From Acidobacteriota bacterium (GTDB lineage: Bacteria; Acidobacteriota; Vicinamibacteria; Vicinamibacterales; UBA2999), in NCBI GenBank assembly GCA_947482665.1, contig CANKJK010000012.1:65114-129113 (forward strand): a stretch of 64,000 nucleotides of DNA, given 5' to 3'. Of this stretch, positions 1 to 9,300 are shown piece by piece. The stretch's first letter is position 1; each line of letters opens with the position of its first letter. Position numbers and translations under genes: made by a program. Below the pieces are notes generated by a model, which was given only the letters and a program-made list of their open reading frames with translations, was not told the DNA's origin and did not search any database.

Positions 1-2
1 CC

Positions 3-1523
3 GCTCTGGTGGCCGCGTGCGTGCTCGCCGCCGGCGTGGGGGCGCTGGCCGCACCGTCGTCACTGCCGCGCACCGCTGAGGGCAAGCCCGACCTGCAAGG
101 CTTCTGGCAGGTGAGTGGCCGCCCCGGCCGGAACCTTGAAGCGGGCTTCGTGGTGGGCGGAAAGATCCCGTATCTCCCCACAGCGGCCGCTGAGCGCGCA
201 ACGCACGCCGCGGCAAAGGCGACGGCCGATCCCCTCTCACAGTGCTACATCCCGGGCGTGCCGAGGGTGATGGGGATGGAGCGGCCATTTCAGATCCTGC
301 AGACGAAGGGCCAGGTGGCGATGCTCTTCGAGTGGACGCTCAACTACCGGCTGATCTTTGCCGATGGCTCGCCGCACCTGACGCCCTTCACGCCCTTCAT
401 GGGCGACGCGCGCGGCCGGTGGGAGGGCGACACCTTCGTGGTTGATGTGGCGAGCCTCAGCGATCGCACGTGGCTCGATGAGACGGGCACCTTTCACAGC
501 GACGCGCTGCACGTGGTCGAGCGCTACACGATGGCCGACCGGAACACGATTCGCTATGAGGCCACGCTGGAGGACCCGAAGGTCTTCGCGCGGCCGTGGA
601 CGCTCCGCCTCACCTTCACCCGCCAGAAGGGCGTGGACCGGATCCGCGAGTACCACTGCCAGGCTGAGAAGGAAGAGGCGAACGGCGACTTCGAACGCGA
701 CGAGCGGACCTGGTATCCGGGGCCGAAGGCGGCGGCCCAGGTCTTCGCGTTCGCCCCGGCTCCCGAGCACCATCGGCCTTCCACGGCGCCCGCGTCCGTG
801 CGGCGCACACCCGACGGCAAGCCGGACCTGAACGGCAGCTGGGAGGGCGATGCGGGTGGCGCGAACTTCGGGATTGAAAAGCACCCGCGCGAGGGACTGA
901 TGGCTGCCGGCCGCGGGATCGTGACCGACCCGCCGGATGGCAAGCTGCCGCTGCAGCCCTGGGCACGGGAGGAGAAGAACGCCCGCAACACCTCGATGCG
1001 CGGCTACGACGATCCGACGGCGCACTGCTTCCCGGCGGGTGTCCCCCGGGCGTTGTATGTGCCGACGCCGTTTCAGATCGTGCAGACGCCCGCGACGGTC
1101 GCGACGCTGCATGAGCGGATGGCATGGCGAAGCATCTCGATGACGAGAACGACGCACCTTCCCTCGACGCTCCGCTTCTGGCAGGGCGACTCAATTGGCC
1201 ACTGGGATGGCGACACGCTGGTGGTCGAGACGACGAATCTCAACGGCAAGACCTGGGGCAGCGAAGCGGGAGACGTGTTCAGCTGGGCCCGCCACGTGCT
1301 GGAGCGCTTCACGCCGGTGGACGCCGATACGATCCAGTACGAAGCGACGGTCACGGATCCGGTCGCCTACACACGGCCCTTCACGATTGGCTTTCCGCTG
1401 AAGCGGCTCAAGGGCGAGATGATGGAGCAGGCCTGCCACGAGGAAGACAAGGACCTGCCCATCCTCAAGCGGATTCGGGATCAGGAACGCGAGCGGCTCG
1501 GCATCCGGCCCCGGACGAAGTAG
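3..1523 (+). CDS. Exported protein with two tandem PDLxGxW domains, 5'-partial
   Basis: The reading frame is open to the left edge, so the true start lies upstream. The first visible residues (ALVAACVLAAGVGALAAP) look like the hydrophobic core and cleavage region of a signal peptide, so a GTG at 9 is unlikely to be the start. The mature part contains two copies of one domain, about residues 20-255 and 265-505. Each opens with EGKPDLQGFW or DGKPDLNGSW, then has a GVPR..PFQI(L/V)QT segment, a GDTxVV(D/E) strand and a YEATxxDPxxxxRPxT segment. The same domain occurs once in each of the products at 36207, 37013 and 37924. It is common in Acidobacteriota without an assigned function. No catalytic residues are recognised. 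The internal duplication is the oddity. Confidence 0.8.
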   Translation, partial: ALVAACVLAAGVGALAAPSSLPRTAEGKPDLQGFWQVSGRPGRNLEAGFVVGGKIPYLPTAAAERATHAAAKATADPLSQCYIPGVPRVMGMERPFQILQTKGQVAMLFEWTLNYRLIFADGSPHLTPFTPFMGDARGRWEGDTFVVDVASLSDRTWLDETGTFHSDALHVVERYTMADRNTIRYEATLEDPKVFARPWTLRLTFTRQKGVDRIREYHCQAEKEEANGDFERDERTWYPGPKAAAQVFAFAPAPEHHRPSTAPASVRRTPDGKPDLNGSWEGDAGGANFGIEKHPREGLMAAGRGIVTDPPDGKLPLQPWAREEKNARNTSMRGYDDPTAHCFPAGVPRALYVPTPFQIVQTPATVATLHERMAWRSISMTRTTHLPSTLRFWQGDSIGHWDGDTLVVETTNLNGKTWGSEAGDVFSWARHVLERFTPVDADTIQYEATVTDPVAYTRPFTIGFPLKRLKGEMMEQACHEEDKDLPILKRIRDQERERLGIRPRTK

Positions 1524-1524
1524 T

Positions 1525-1550
1525 CCGGGTGCCCCTCGGGGGACACCCGG
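1525..1550. terminator. GC-rich hairpin between convergent genes
   Basis: CCGGGTG at 1525-1531 pairs with CACCCGG at 1544-1550. An inner CCCC/GGGG stem has one bulged base and a three-base loop. It sits between two convergent stop codons, so it could end transcription from both sides. There is no T-tract on either strand, so intrinsic termination is uncertain. Confidence 0.4.
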
Positions 1551-1556
1551 CGTTCG

Positions 1557-3089
1557 TTACTGTCTGGGCGCGACCCAGGTCAGATCAGGGTTCTTCGCCC
1601 CGTACTCCTGAATGAGCTGTTGCAGCGACACGCGCCCGGCGCCCGTGTCTGCGTTCCAGATGAGCGGTGCCCATGGCGGTTGTCCGGGCTTCTGCGCCCA
1701 CACGGTGTAGCCGCCAACGCAACTGCCGTTGTCATAGCGGAACGGGAAGGCCCACTCCACGCGGAGGAACTCGGAGCCCCAGTTGGACCTGAAGTGGCGC
1801 TCGATCGCCGTCATGGCGCTCTGGCAGGTCTGCGCGTAATTGGGCGCGGGCGCCGTACCGCGGGATTGCGGCATGCCGCCCTGCGACGACCACGGCAGAT
1901 CCGGGTTGTCCTTGGCGTAGGTCTGAATCAGGTTCTGCGTCGGGACGCGGCCCTGGCCCGTGTCGGCGTTCCAGATGAGCGGCGACCATTCCGGTTGTCC
2001 GGGCTTCTGCGCCCACACGGTGAAGCCGCCCACGCAGTCGCCGTTCTCGTAGTGGAAGGGCGGCGTCCAGGTGACACGCCGGAAATCCGGGCCATAGAGC
2101 TTCTGGTTGTAGCGCTCGATCGCGACCATCGCGCTCTGGCAGACCACGGACGAGTCCTGCGTGCCTCCGGCCTGTGGTGGCCAGGTGGCCGAGCCTCCGG
2201 CTGGAGGCTGGTTGCGGGCCACCGGTGGCTGCGTGCGCACGGTGGGCGTTCTGGTGGTCGGCCTTGCGGGTGGTGTCGCTGGTGTGCTGGTGGCGCGTGA
2301 GAGCGTTTCCTGGAGGAAGCGCGTCACGGCCGGGTTGACCCAGATGCCTTTGTGAGCCGTGATGCCAAACGGATCGAAACGGCTCCCCGAGCCGGTCACT
2401 TCGACGTTCTGTGCACCCTGCAGATTAGTGGATCCCTTCGACACCGGATCGGCCGGGTCGTAGAAGTTGGTCCAGTGGTTCACCTGGGGCGGCAGCCGGT
2501 CGGAGACGTCGACGTTCAGCAGCGGCAGCGTGCTGCCGTTGATGGGCGAGCCCAGCGTGATCCACTCCGTGATGCGGGCGCCTCCGAGGTCGAGGGGATG
2601 AATCTGGTTGCCCTGGAGCGTGAGCTCGCGCGTCTTGCCGCCGCCGCTACCGCCGCTGAGCGCCATGGACGTAGCCACGGTGCCCCAGGAGTGGGAGACG
2701 ATCACGATGGGGCGGCCGGGATTCTGAGCCACGGCCTGCTTGATCTGGCTCTGGACCGAGAGCGCCCAGTCGCCAGCGTAATAGGAGGCGTCCGTGTACG
2801 ACGTCTCGTCATGCGTGTCGTTGCGGAAGGTGATCTCGCGGACTTCGCCAATCCGCCAGGCCTGCTGGTAGGTCGTGGACCAGCCGTCATCGCGGTTGCC
2901 GCCGCCGACTCCGTGTACGACCAGCACGAGTGGCTCGGCCTTCCTCGCACCGTAGCTGAAGATGGATTGCCCGCCGGCGGGCGAGGCGCCAGCCGCGACG
3001 AGCCCCGCCACGCACGCCAGGAGCAGTGCGCATGGCACACCGCGCCTTCCGGGAGTGCGGTTGCGGTCGGTCCGGTTGTGTGCGCGCAT
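1557..3089 (-). CDS. Secreted alpha/beta-hydrolase with two C-terminal repeats
   Basis: The 510-residue product starts at an ATG with AAGGAA about nine bases upstream. An N-terminal basic stretch and hydrophobic segment ending near AGGQS is a probable signal peptide. The catalytic core begins with VLVVHGVGGG (oxyanion strand) and has the nucleophile elbow SHSWGT near residue 133, matching the GxSxG motif of lipase/esterase hydrolases. After a Thr/Pro-rich linker (about 275-315) come two copies of an approximately 85-residue repeat. Each has CQSAM.AIER at its start, GGxTVWAQKPGQP in the middle and PLIWNADTGxGRV near the end. The repeats are not recognised and may be a wall- or substrate-binding module. 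The substrate cannot be named. No operon partner is evident, since the next minus-strand gene ends 25 bases upstream of its start. Confidence 0.75.
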   Translation of the reverse strand: MRAHNRTDRNRTPGRRGVPCALLLACVAGLVAAGASPAGGQSIFSYGARKAEPLVLVVHGVGGGNRDDGWSTTYQQAWRIGEVREITFRNDTHDETSYTDASYYAGDWALSVQSQIKQAVAQNPGRPIVIVSHSWGTVATSMALSGGSGGGKTRELTLQGNQIHPLDLGGARITEWITLGSPINGSTLPLLNVDVSDRLPPQVNHWTNFYDPADPVSKGSTNLQGAQNVEVTGSGSRFDPFGITAHKGIWVNPAVTRFLQETLSRATSTPATPPARPTTRTPTVRTQPPVARNQPPAGGSATWPPQAGGTQDSSVVCQSAMVAIERYNQKLYGPDFRRVTWTPPFHYENGDCVGGFTVWAQKPGQPEWSPLIWNADTGQGRVPTQNLIQTYAKDNPDLPWSSQGGMPQSRGTAPAPNYAQTCQSAMTAIERHFRSNWGSEFLRVEWAFPFRYDNGSCVGGYTVWAQKPGQPPWAPLIWNADTGAGRVSLQQLIQEYGAKNPDLTWVAPRQ

Positions 3090-3113
3090 GGCAGTGTTCC
3101 TTTCCCTGGGGGC

Positions 3114-3725
3114 TCACGCCAGCTGCCGTTCGGTGGTCAGGTGGCGACGAAGAACAACGGGAACCCACGTCCAGCCCGAGGCCAACGTGGCATCGATGAG
3201 TGGTTGCTTGATGCGGCGGACGTCGAAATCGAAATGGAGCACGTCCTTCGGCACGGCGGGCAGCGGCCCGGCCAGTGCCCACTGGCGATACTGCGACCGC
3301 TCAAAGAGCACAATGCCCTGGAAGCTGTTGGCCGACGCTTCACCTGGTCCCGTGCGCGTGCTGCTGCGTTGCTCCAGCACGCGGACCTCCCGGTGCGCGG
3401 GAGCGAGGGCGAGGGTGGCGCGATAGTGCTCGGTCGCACGAAACCTGGCGAAGAACTGCTGCCACGTGGCGTCGGCGATGCGCCACTCGGCGACAACCGT
3501 TCCGTCGGGCTGCGCTGCGTAGCTGAAGGGTTGGGCCGGGTCATTGAGGGCCAGCAGACGTGCACGCAGGAGCGTCGCCTCGGCGGTCTCAGCACCGTTC
3601 CGCGGCCGAATGGCGGCCCATCGGCTGACGGTGCCCCGCCACATTGCCAACGGCACCGCGAGGGCCAGGGCAACGCCCGCTAATCCGACCACGAGTCCCA
3701 ACACCGTACCGGCAGTCATAGTCAC
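3114..3725 (-). CDS. Small single-pass membrane protein of unknown function
   Basis: This 203-residue protein has one N-terminal hydrophobic segment (about residues 6-30, rich in Val, Leu and Ala), followed by a soluble domain with no recognised family. Its GTG start overlaps the TGA of the M48 protease gene in a GTGA, so the two are translationally coupled; an ATG two codons later is an alternative start. The coupling suggests a periplasmic or membrane partner of the protease, but this is inference from position only. Confidence 0.65.
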   Translation of the reverse strand: MTMTAGTVLGLVVGLAGVALALAVPLAMWRGTVSRWAAIRPRNGAETAEATLLRARLLALNDPAQPFSYAAQPDGTVVAEWRIADATWQQFFARFRATEHYRATLALAPAHREVRVLEQRSSTRTGPGEASANSFQGIVLFERSQYRQWALAGPLPAVPKDVLHFDFDVRRIKQPLIDATLASGWTWVPVVLRRHLTTERQLA

Positions 3726-5497
3726 CGCCCCGTATAACGGAAGGCGTCGCCCATCTGCTGGAACACCGGCATGTAGCGATCGAAGAGCTGGGTCGGCCCG
3801 AAGTAGCTGAGGATGACGAAGTGCTCGGGATACTCGAGCACGATCGAGATGTGACGCACGGCAACGAGACCCCGGTCGGCTTGCAGCGCGTAGGTGGCCC
3901 TGATAGCCAGGGCGCGGCGCATGCCGTCTCCGCGCGGCTCCGGTGGCTCCACGCTGGCTTGCGGCTTGCCCGAGAGGCCACGCACCATGATCTGGCCGAC
4001 GTCCGTCAGGCTCTGCCCGCGCAGGTTCACCTTCGGGGCGATTTCCATCTCCACGGTCGCCTGGTAGGCCTCGGTGCCCTGCTGCCCTTCAAAGATCGTG
4101 GTGCCACTCTCCGACTTCCGTGCGTTCCACGAGGCCGGCATCTCGCCGGCAAATGGCGCGTTGTCCACGGTGAAGGGAATCACAGCGCCTGCTCCGCTCA
4201 TCCCGCCCCCTGATGGGGCTGGTGCCGGCGCCGGTGCCGGCATGGGCACGGGCTCAGGCGGTGGAGGCAGCGCGCGAAGCTGCGCCTTCATCCGATCGAA
4301 GTCCGGCGACGATGTCGTCAGGTTCCGCTCGGGAAGGAGCGGCACGTAGTCGTTGACCGCATTCAGCCGATCGAGCGAGAAGGGGTGCGTGCGGGTCATC
4401 CGGTCCCACGCCTTGCGGGACGACGGCGCCATCGATTCGAACTTCTGGAAGAGAGAGGCCAGGGCCCGCGGGTCGTAGCCCGCGTCGTAGGCGATGTGGA
4501 TGCCGAGCCGATCCGCCTGGGCTTCCTGTTCGCGGCTGAAGGCGAGCTCACCGAGTGGATTGCCGATGGCCAGCAGCCCGGCGAGGAACTTCGATACGCC
4601 ACCCTGGGAAGTCTGGAGCCGCGTGAGCGTCTGCTGGTTCTGCACCGACTTGGTCACGGCCTTCCCGGAGTGGTGGGCGATGGTGTGGCCCATCTCGTGC
4701 GCGAGCACGCCGACCAGCTCCGCCTCGGTCGTGACCGTCTCGAGCAATCCCCGGTAGACGAAGATGAAGCCGGGTGTCGTCTGCGCGTTGACGACGGGGC
4801 TGTCGAGCACGGTCATCTCGTACTGCGGGGGAAATCCCTTGGCGACCGGCACGAGCCGATCGCACAGGCTCTGCACATAGTCCGAAACGCGACGGTCCGG
4901 CATGCGCGGGATGCCGCTGGCCGTGATCTGCTGCGAAAACTCCATCCCCCACTGCCGCTCCTGCTGGGCCGTGGCCGCATTGGCGGCGCCACCCGCGGGG
5001 TTTTCCGCGATCTCGTACCGCTCCGCGAACAATTGTTGCGAGGTCCGGAGCGCCCGCTGCGCCTCATCCCGCTGTGTGGGGGAGAGGTCCAGCGTCAGAT
5101 ACCGCATCCACATCTGGGTGGCGTCGCGGTAGTGCTGCATCTCGCTGTAGCTGGCGGCCATGCCGGCCAGCGCGCGCACATGCGTGGGGTCCTTCTTATA
5201 GATCTTGCTGTAGCGCTTGATGGCGTCATCCGGCTTGTGCAGCCGGATGTAGGTGTCTGCCGTCGCGAGCTGATACTCGAGATTCTTCTCGTCCTTCTTC
5301 TCGGCCTGCCGGAAGGCCTGCTCGGCCTCCTTGTAGGCGCCTTGCTGGAAGAAGATGAGGCCGCGCTCGTACTGCGCGGCGGCTTCCACCTGTTCTTTCG
5401 CGTCCTTGGTCTGACCGGCGGCCGTGCCCGCCACGGGCTGGAACAGCGCGACGGCGAGCGCCAGGGACAGGCACTGCGACGTGGCCCTGAATCTCAC
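3722..5497 (-). CDS. TPR-containing M48-family metalloprotease
   Basis: The 591-residue product begins at a GTG preceded by AGGAGGG at seven bases. It has a signal peptide (hydrophobic core ALAVALFQPVAG), then TPR-like repeats at about 35-150. An M48 zinc-peptidase domain carries HEMGH (HExxH; the Glu is catalytic and the two His bind zinc) and a downstream glutamate ligand in SREQEAQADRLG. A Pro/Ala-rich linker leads to a roughly 150-residue C-terminal domain that is not identified. Related BepA/YfgC proteases degrade or help assemble outer-membrane proteins in the periplasm, but those carry TPRs after the peptidase whereas here they come first. The Omp85 gene at 6379 and the TPR gene at 5774 are consistent with an envelope quality-control role. 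A strong palindrome abuts its ribosome-binding site. Confidence 0.88.
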   Translation of the reverse strand: MRFRATSQCLSLALAVALFQPVAGTAAGQTKDAKEQVEAAAQYERGLIFFQQGAYKEAEQAFRQAEKKDEKNLEYQLATADTYIRLHKPDDAIKRYSKIYKKDPTHVRALAGMAASYSEMQHYRDATQMWMRYLTLDLSPTQRDEAQRALRTSQQLFAERYEIAENPAGGAANAATAQQERQWGMEFSQQITASGIPRMPDRRVSDYVQSLCDRLVPVAKGFPPQYEMTVLDSPVVNAQTTPGFIFVYRGLLETVTTEAELVGVLAHEMGHTIAHHSGKAVTKSVQNQQTLTRLQTSQGGVSKFLAGLLAIGNPLGELAFSREQEAQADRLGIHIAYDAGYDPRALASLFQKFESMAPSSRKAWDRMTRTHPFSLDRLNAVNDYVPLLPERNLTTSSPDFDRMKAQLRALPPPPEPVPMPAPAPAPAPSGGGMSGAGAVIPFTVDNAPFAGEMPASWNARKSESGTTIFEGQQGTEAYQATVEMEIAPKVNLRGQSLTDVGQIMVRGLSGKPQASVEPPEPRGDGMRRALAIRATYALQADRGLVAVRHISIVLEYPEHFVILSYFGPTQLFDRYMPVFQQMGDAFRYTGR

Positions 5498-5511
5498 GAT
5501 CGAACCCTCCT

Positions 5512-5543
5512 GCGATGGCTGTGTCCGTGGATACAGCCATCGC
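5512..5543 (-). promoter_or_regulatory. Near-perfect 32-bp palindrome touching the M48 ribosome-binding site
   Basis: On the transcribed strand, 15 bases (starting GCGATGGCTGT) are mirrored with a single G:U position across a two-base centre. The AGGAGGG Shine-Dalgarno of the protease gene follows immediately. It could be a leader hairpin controlling ribosome access or mRNA stability, or a dimeric repressor operator. Which of these applies is not visible from sequence. Confidence 0.6.
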
Positions 5544-5605
5544 TTCCCAAAAGTGCAAGAGTCGAACCACGGCCCAGGTGGGACCAGTCAGTTCTTGGTT
5601 TGACA

Positions 5606-5649
5606 TCAGCGCGAACGCCCTCGGTGGACGCCGGAGAAACTCGCGCTGA
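5606..5649. repeat. 9-bp inverted repeat in divergent intergenic region
   Basis: TCAGCGCGA at 5606-5614 is exactly mirrored by TCGCGCTGA at 5641-5649, 26 bases apart. It lies between the divergent M48 and TPR genes. It may be a regulator site; the rest of 5498-5773 holds no recognisable gene. Confidence 0.35.
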
Positions 5650-5773
5650 CAGGGACTACTTCACAGCCGTGTCAACACGACACGCCCTCGAAACGGGGTG
5701 TGACGAGATCGGGCGGTGGGCCGACGCCGAGCGGTGCCACGGTTCTTGCAGCACATAGTTGGGAGAGGTTGTT

Positions 5774-6382
5774 ATGCGCACACGAGTGATTGTCGGCATG
5801 GTGTGTCTGGTCATGGCCAACGAGGCCATGGCTCAGGTGTCGTCTCCGCAGCAGCTCTTCGAGAGCGGCCAGAACGAACAGGCCGCTCAGGGCCTTGCGG
5901 CTCGGCGCGAGGGCGGCACAGCTGAGCCATCCGAGGCCTTCCTCGAAGGCCTGGTGCTCACCAAGCTGGACCAGGCAGACGGCGCCAGACAGGCCTTCTC
6001 GCGCCTGGCGGCCTCGGACGATCCCGCCTGGGTGGCGGTCGGCGAGTCGGCGCTGGCCCTGGTCGCGTCGGACCTGTCGGCGGCGCGCGATGCCGCGACA
6101 CGAGCCGTCGCCGCGGCGCCAGGGCTCTTCGAGGCGCAATACCAGCTCGGTGTGGTCCGTGCCCGATTCGAGGACTGGGCCGGCTGCGCCGAGGCGTTCA
6201 GCCACGCGGCTGAGCTCAATCCCAGCTTTGCCTACGCGCACTACTACGCCGGCCTGTCGTACTCGCGCAGCGGCCGCGCCGACCGAACCTCCGAACACTT
6301 CGAGCGCTTCCTGAAGCTCGCGCCCCGGGCGCCCGAGCGCGCCGCGGTCGAGTCGCTCATGCGCACGCTGCGCGGTCGCTAG
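5774..6382 (+). CDS. Exported TPR protein
   Basis: The ATG at 5774 is chosen because GGGAGAGG lies just upstream and the encoded start (MRTRVIVGMVCLVMANEAMAQ) is a good signal peptide; a TTG 15 bases earlier is less likely. The mature protein of about 180 residues has TPR-type helical pairs, the clearest being around PSFAYAHYYAGLSYSRSGR. It probably acts as a periplasmic scaffold. It is divergent from the TPR-M48 protease. It converges on the TamB-Omp85 gene, with which it shares a CTAG that supplies both stop codons. Confidence 0.75.
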   Translation: MRTRVIVGMVCLVMANEAMAQVSSPQQLFESGQNEQAAQGLAARREGGTAEPSEAFLEGLVLTKLDQADGARQAFSRLAASDDPAWVAVGESALALVASDLSAARDAATRAVAAAPGLFEAQYQLGVVRARFEDWAGCAEAFSHAAELNPSFAYAHYYAGLSYSRSGRADRTSEHFERFLKLAPRAPERAAVESLMRTLRGR

Positions 6383-9300
6383 AACACGTGTCCGAAGGCG
6401 ACTGAGTACCGGACGGCGCGGTTCTGGCGCGGGACTGGCGCGGCGACATCGAGGCGGAAGAGGCCGACCGGCGTCCGTAACCGAAGCCCCGCGCCGGCCC
6501 CGACCTGCAGCGAGGCCAGCGAGAGATCGGCGACGCGCGGATAGACATTGCCCGCGTCGATGAAGGTGACGCCGCCGACCCTGCCCAGCACGGGGAATCT
6601 GAATTCCTGATTCAGCACGATGCTGGCCTGGCCGGGGATCGGGTCGCCGAAGATGTCGAAGCCGGCGAGGGCATTCTCGGCATAGCCACGCACCGTGTTG
6701 GCGCCTCCAGCCAGAAAGCGCTCGCTGAGGATCAGCGACTGGCCGAAGCCCTTTCCCACATTGAGGCGGACGGCTGAGGCTGAGACGACACGCGGAACGG
6801 GGCGCACGAACAGGAACTGCTGCAGGGAGTACTTCACGAAGCGGCCGGCACGGCCGAGGGCTTCGAGTCCGTACTCCACGGTGGAGGAGTGCAGGGTGCC
6901 GCGCACAGGCTCCAATGCGTCGTTTCGCGTATCGAAGACCACGGACGAAGCCAGCCGGGCCTGACGCCACCGTTCGTTGAGGGCGAAGGGGTCGGCCGGA
7001 TTGGCGTTCGGATCGAAGACATGGTTGCGTTCGAATTGATAGGAATACGACACCTGCACCCGGCCGCCGATGTGGAAGCGCTGCTCGGCTGTCAGCGTGG
7101 TCCGGTCGGTGATGAACGACAGGATCTGCGCTCCGTTCACGGAGTCCCGCGAACGGGAGACATAGAGGCGTGACGAGAGTGCCCGGCCAAACAGCCTCGG
7201 CCAGCTCACCGAGCCGCGGATGACCCGCTGGTCGTTGTTGTAGCGGACCGAGAGCAGACTGCTGCCAGGCCTTCCGAAGAGCCCCGTGCGGTCGAGGGTC
7301 CCGCTCAGTCCGCCGCCAAAGGTCCGGCCCTGGTCGGCCACCGGGGCGCTCTCGTCCGTGACGTTCACGCCGTAGCGGATGCGCCACGGCTGTACGGGGA
7401 GCAGCGTCACCTCTGCACGGACGGCCTCGATGCCCGGCGCCGTCTGCGGGGCGCCTGTCGGCACGGCCGTCACGTCCGCCCGGCTGAAGAGACCCGTCTG
7501 AAAGAGTCGCCGGCGTCCGGCATAGAAGGCGTCAAGGTTGGCGGGTGCTCCGGGCGTGAGCTGGAGCGCATCTGTGACCACGCCGTCGTGAACGCCCGTG
7601 TCGCCCATCACGGTGACGGCCTCGAGAATCTGCTGCACGCCCTCCTGCATCTGCACGGTGACATCCACCGTGGCCGTGGCGACGTGGACGGTGGTGCGCA
7701 CCTCGGCCTGTACGGCGTTGAAGCCCTCGGCCGCGTAGGCGCGCAGCAGGCGCTGGCGTGCGGGCGGGATCGTCTCGGCGGTGTAGCGCGCACCCTCGGT
7801 GAGTCCGAGGTCCTGACGGGCCCTGGCGTCGGTCCGGGCCTGGGTACCCACGATGGCGATCTGCCCGATGCTGAACGGCTCGCCCTCCCGGACAGTCACG
7901 GGGAGCGTGGCGGCACTGGTCGAGTACGTGACCGGGCCAGCGCTCACCGTGGCCGCCAGGAAGCCGCGCTGGCGGTACATCTGGGTGAGCGCGTCCGCGA
8001 GGCTCGCCGGCTTCATCCATGCACCCACGCCCAGCGTGTCGGCGGCGTCGTGCACTTCGGCAGTGGTGATGTGCGTGTTGCCTGTCACGGCGAGTGTGCG
8101 CGTGGCGCTCCTGGGGCCGCGCGCGACAGCCACCCGCAGACGCGCCAGGGCCGACGTAGCATCCGGGGCGACGCGCGTCACGCGAACCCGGGCCCGGAGA
8201 TACCCCTCGTCGGCCAGCGCGGTCCGCACCGCGGACGTGACGTCCGTCAGCAGCCCGATTTCGAGCAGGGCGTTGCTCCAGATGCGATCGATCTGCTGGA
8301 CGAGCTGTGCCGACAGGCGCTCGCCTGTGATCTCGATGGCGGTGCGTGCGCCAGCGGCGATGTTGTAGTCGAGTGCCACGTCCGGGCCCTGCTCGCGCGT
8401 CTGCCGCGCCGAGACCTTGACCTCGCGGTAGCCGAGGTCGAGATAGAGCTGCCGGAGTCGGCTGCGATCCTGTTGCCAGCGATAGAAGTCGAAGCGGTCA
8501 CCCGCGTGAAGGTGCAGCCGCCGCGTCAGCGCCGCGACGGCCAGCACCGGCTCTCCGGTGAAGCGGATGGCACTGATGCGCCCGGGCTGCTCCTGGCGTG
8601 TCGTGGGTGGAGCCGCAGGTCCGCCGAAGGAGACGTCATGGCGCACCTCGTACGACCGGCTGGTGTCGTCACGCGAGATGGCGCGGACTTCGACGGCGCG
8701 GGTGGGCGTCACCGCCACAATCCAGGTCAGCCGTCCGGTGTCACGCAGATTCTGGGACACAGTCACCTGGGCCGCGCCCGAGATGCGCCGTGCGATGGTG
8801 AGTCGCTGGGCGGGGTTGACCTCGCCAGCCAGCGAGGCATCTGACGCCAGCGCGTCCTGATTCGCCCCGCGTTCAAACCGGATGGAGTCCATGCCGATGG
8901 CCTTCGCGGCGAATCCGAGGGTCTCGCCTGACAGATATCCGAGGAACTGATCCCGCGCGACGGAGGCCCCGGCGCCGCCGATCTGATCGGCCAGCCTGCC
9001 CGTAGCCAGCAGCGAGACGATGTCCGCCTGCGGGCGGTCCGGTGTCGAGGTCAGCGTGGTCGTGAGCGTGTCTGGCGTGCCGGTCACCGTGAGCGTGATG
9101 TCGTACTGCGTCGGCGATCCGGCGTCGTTGGTGCCATCCACCCGCGTGCGGCCCGAGATGTCCAGCTGCGGCACGATCGCGTGCGGGTCGGAGAAGTCGA
9201 TCACGCCGCGGTCGATCACATAGGTGCGCCCGCCGAGAAACAGCACGCCGCCTTCGCGCACAGCCGCGCGACCGACGACGGCCGGTGACGCCGCGGTTCC

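Noticed and set aside
5600-5605. TTGACA as a housekeeping -35 element before the TPR gene
   Set aside because: No acceptable -10 element lies 16-18 bases downstream.
4385-5758. Long plus-strand open frame opposite the M48 protease gene
   Set aside because: It is the mirror of a clear protease gene in high-GC DNA; composition is Arg/Gly/Leu-rich with no recognisable domain or start site.
5672-7387. Long minus-strand open frame overlapping the TPR gene and the end of the Omp85 gene
   Set aside because: It lies in another frame of the barrel-coding region and antisense to the TPR gene; no domain, and Arg/Pro-rich composition typical of a shadow frame.
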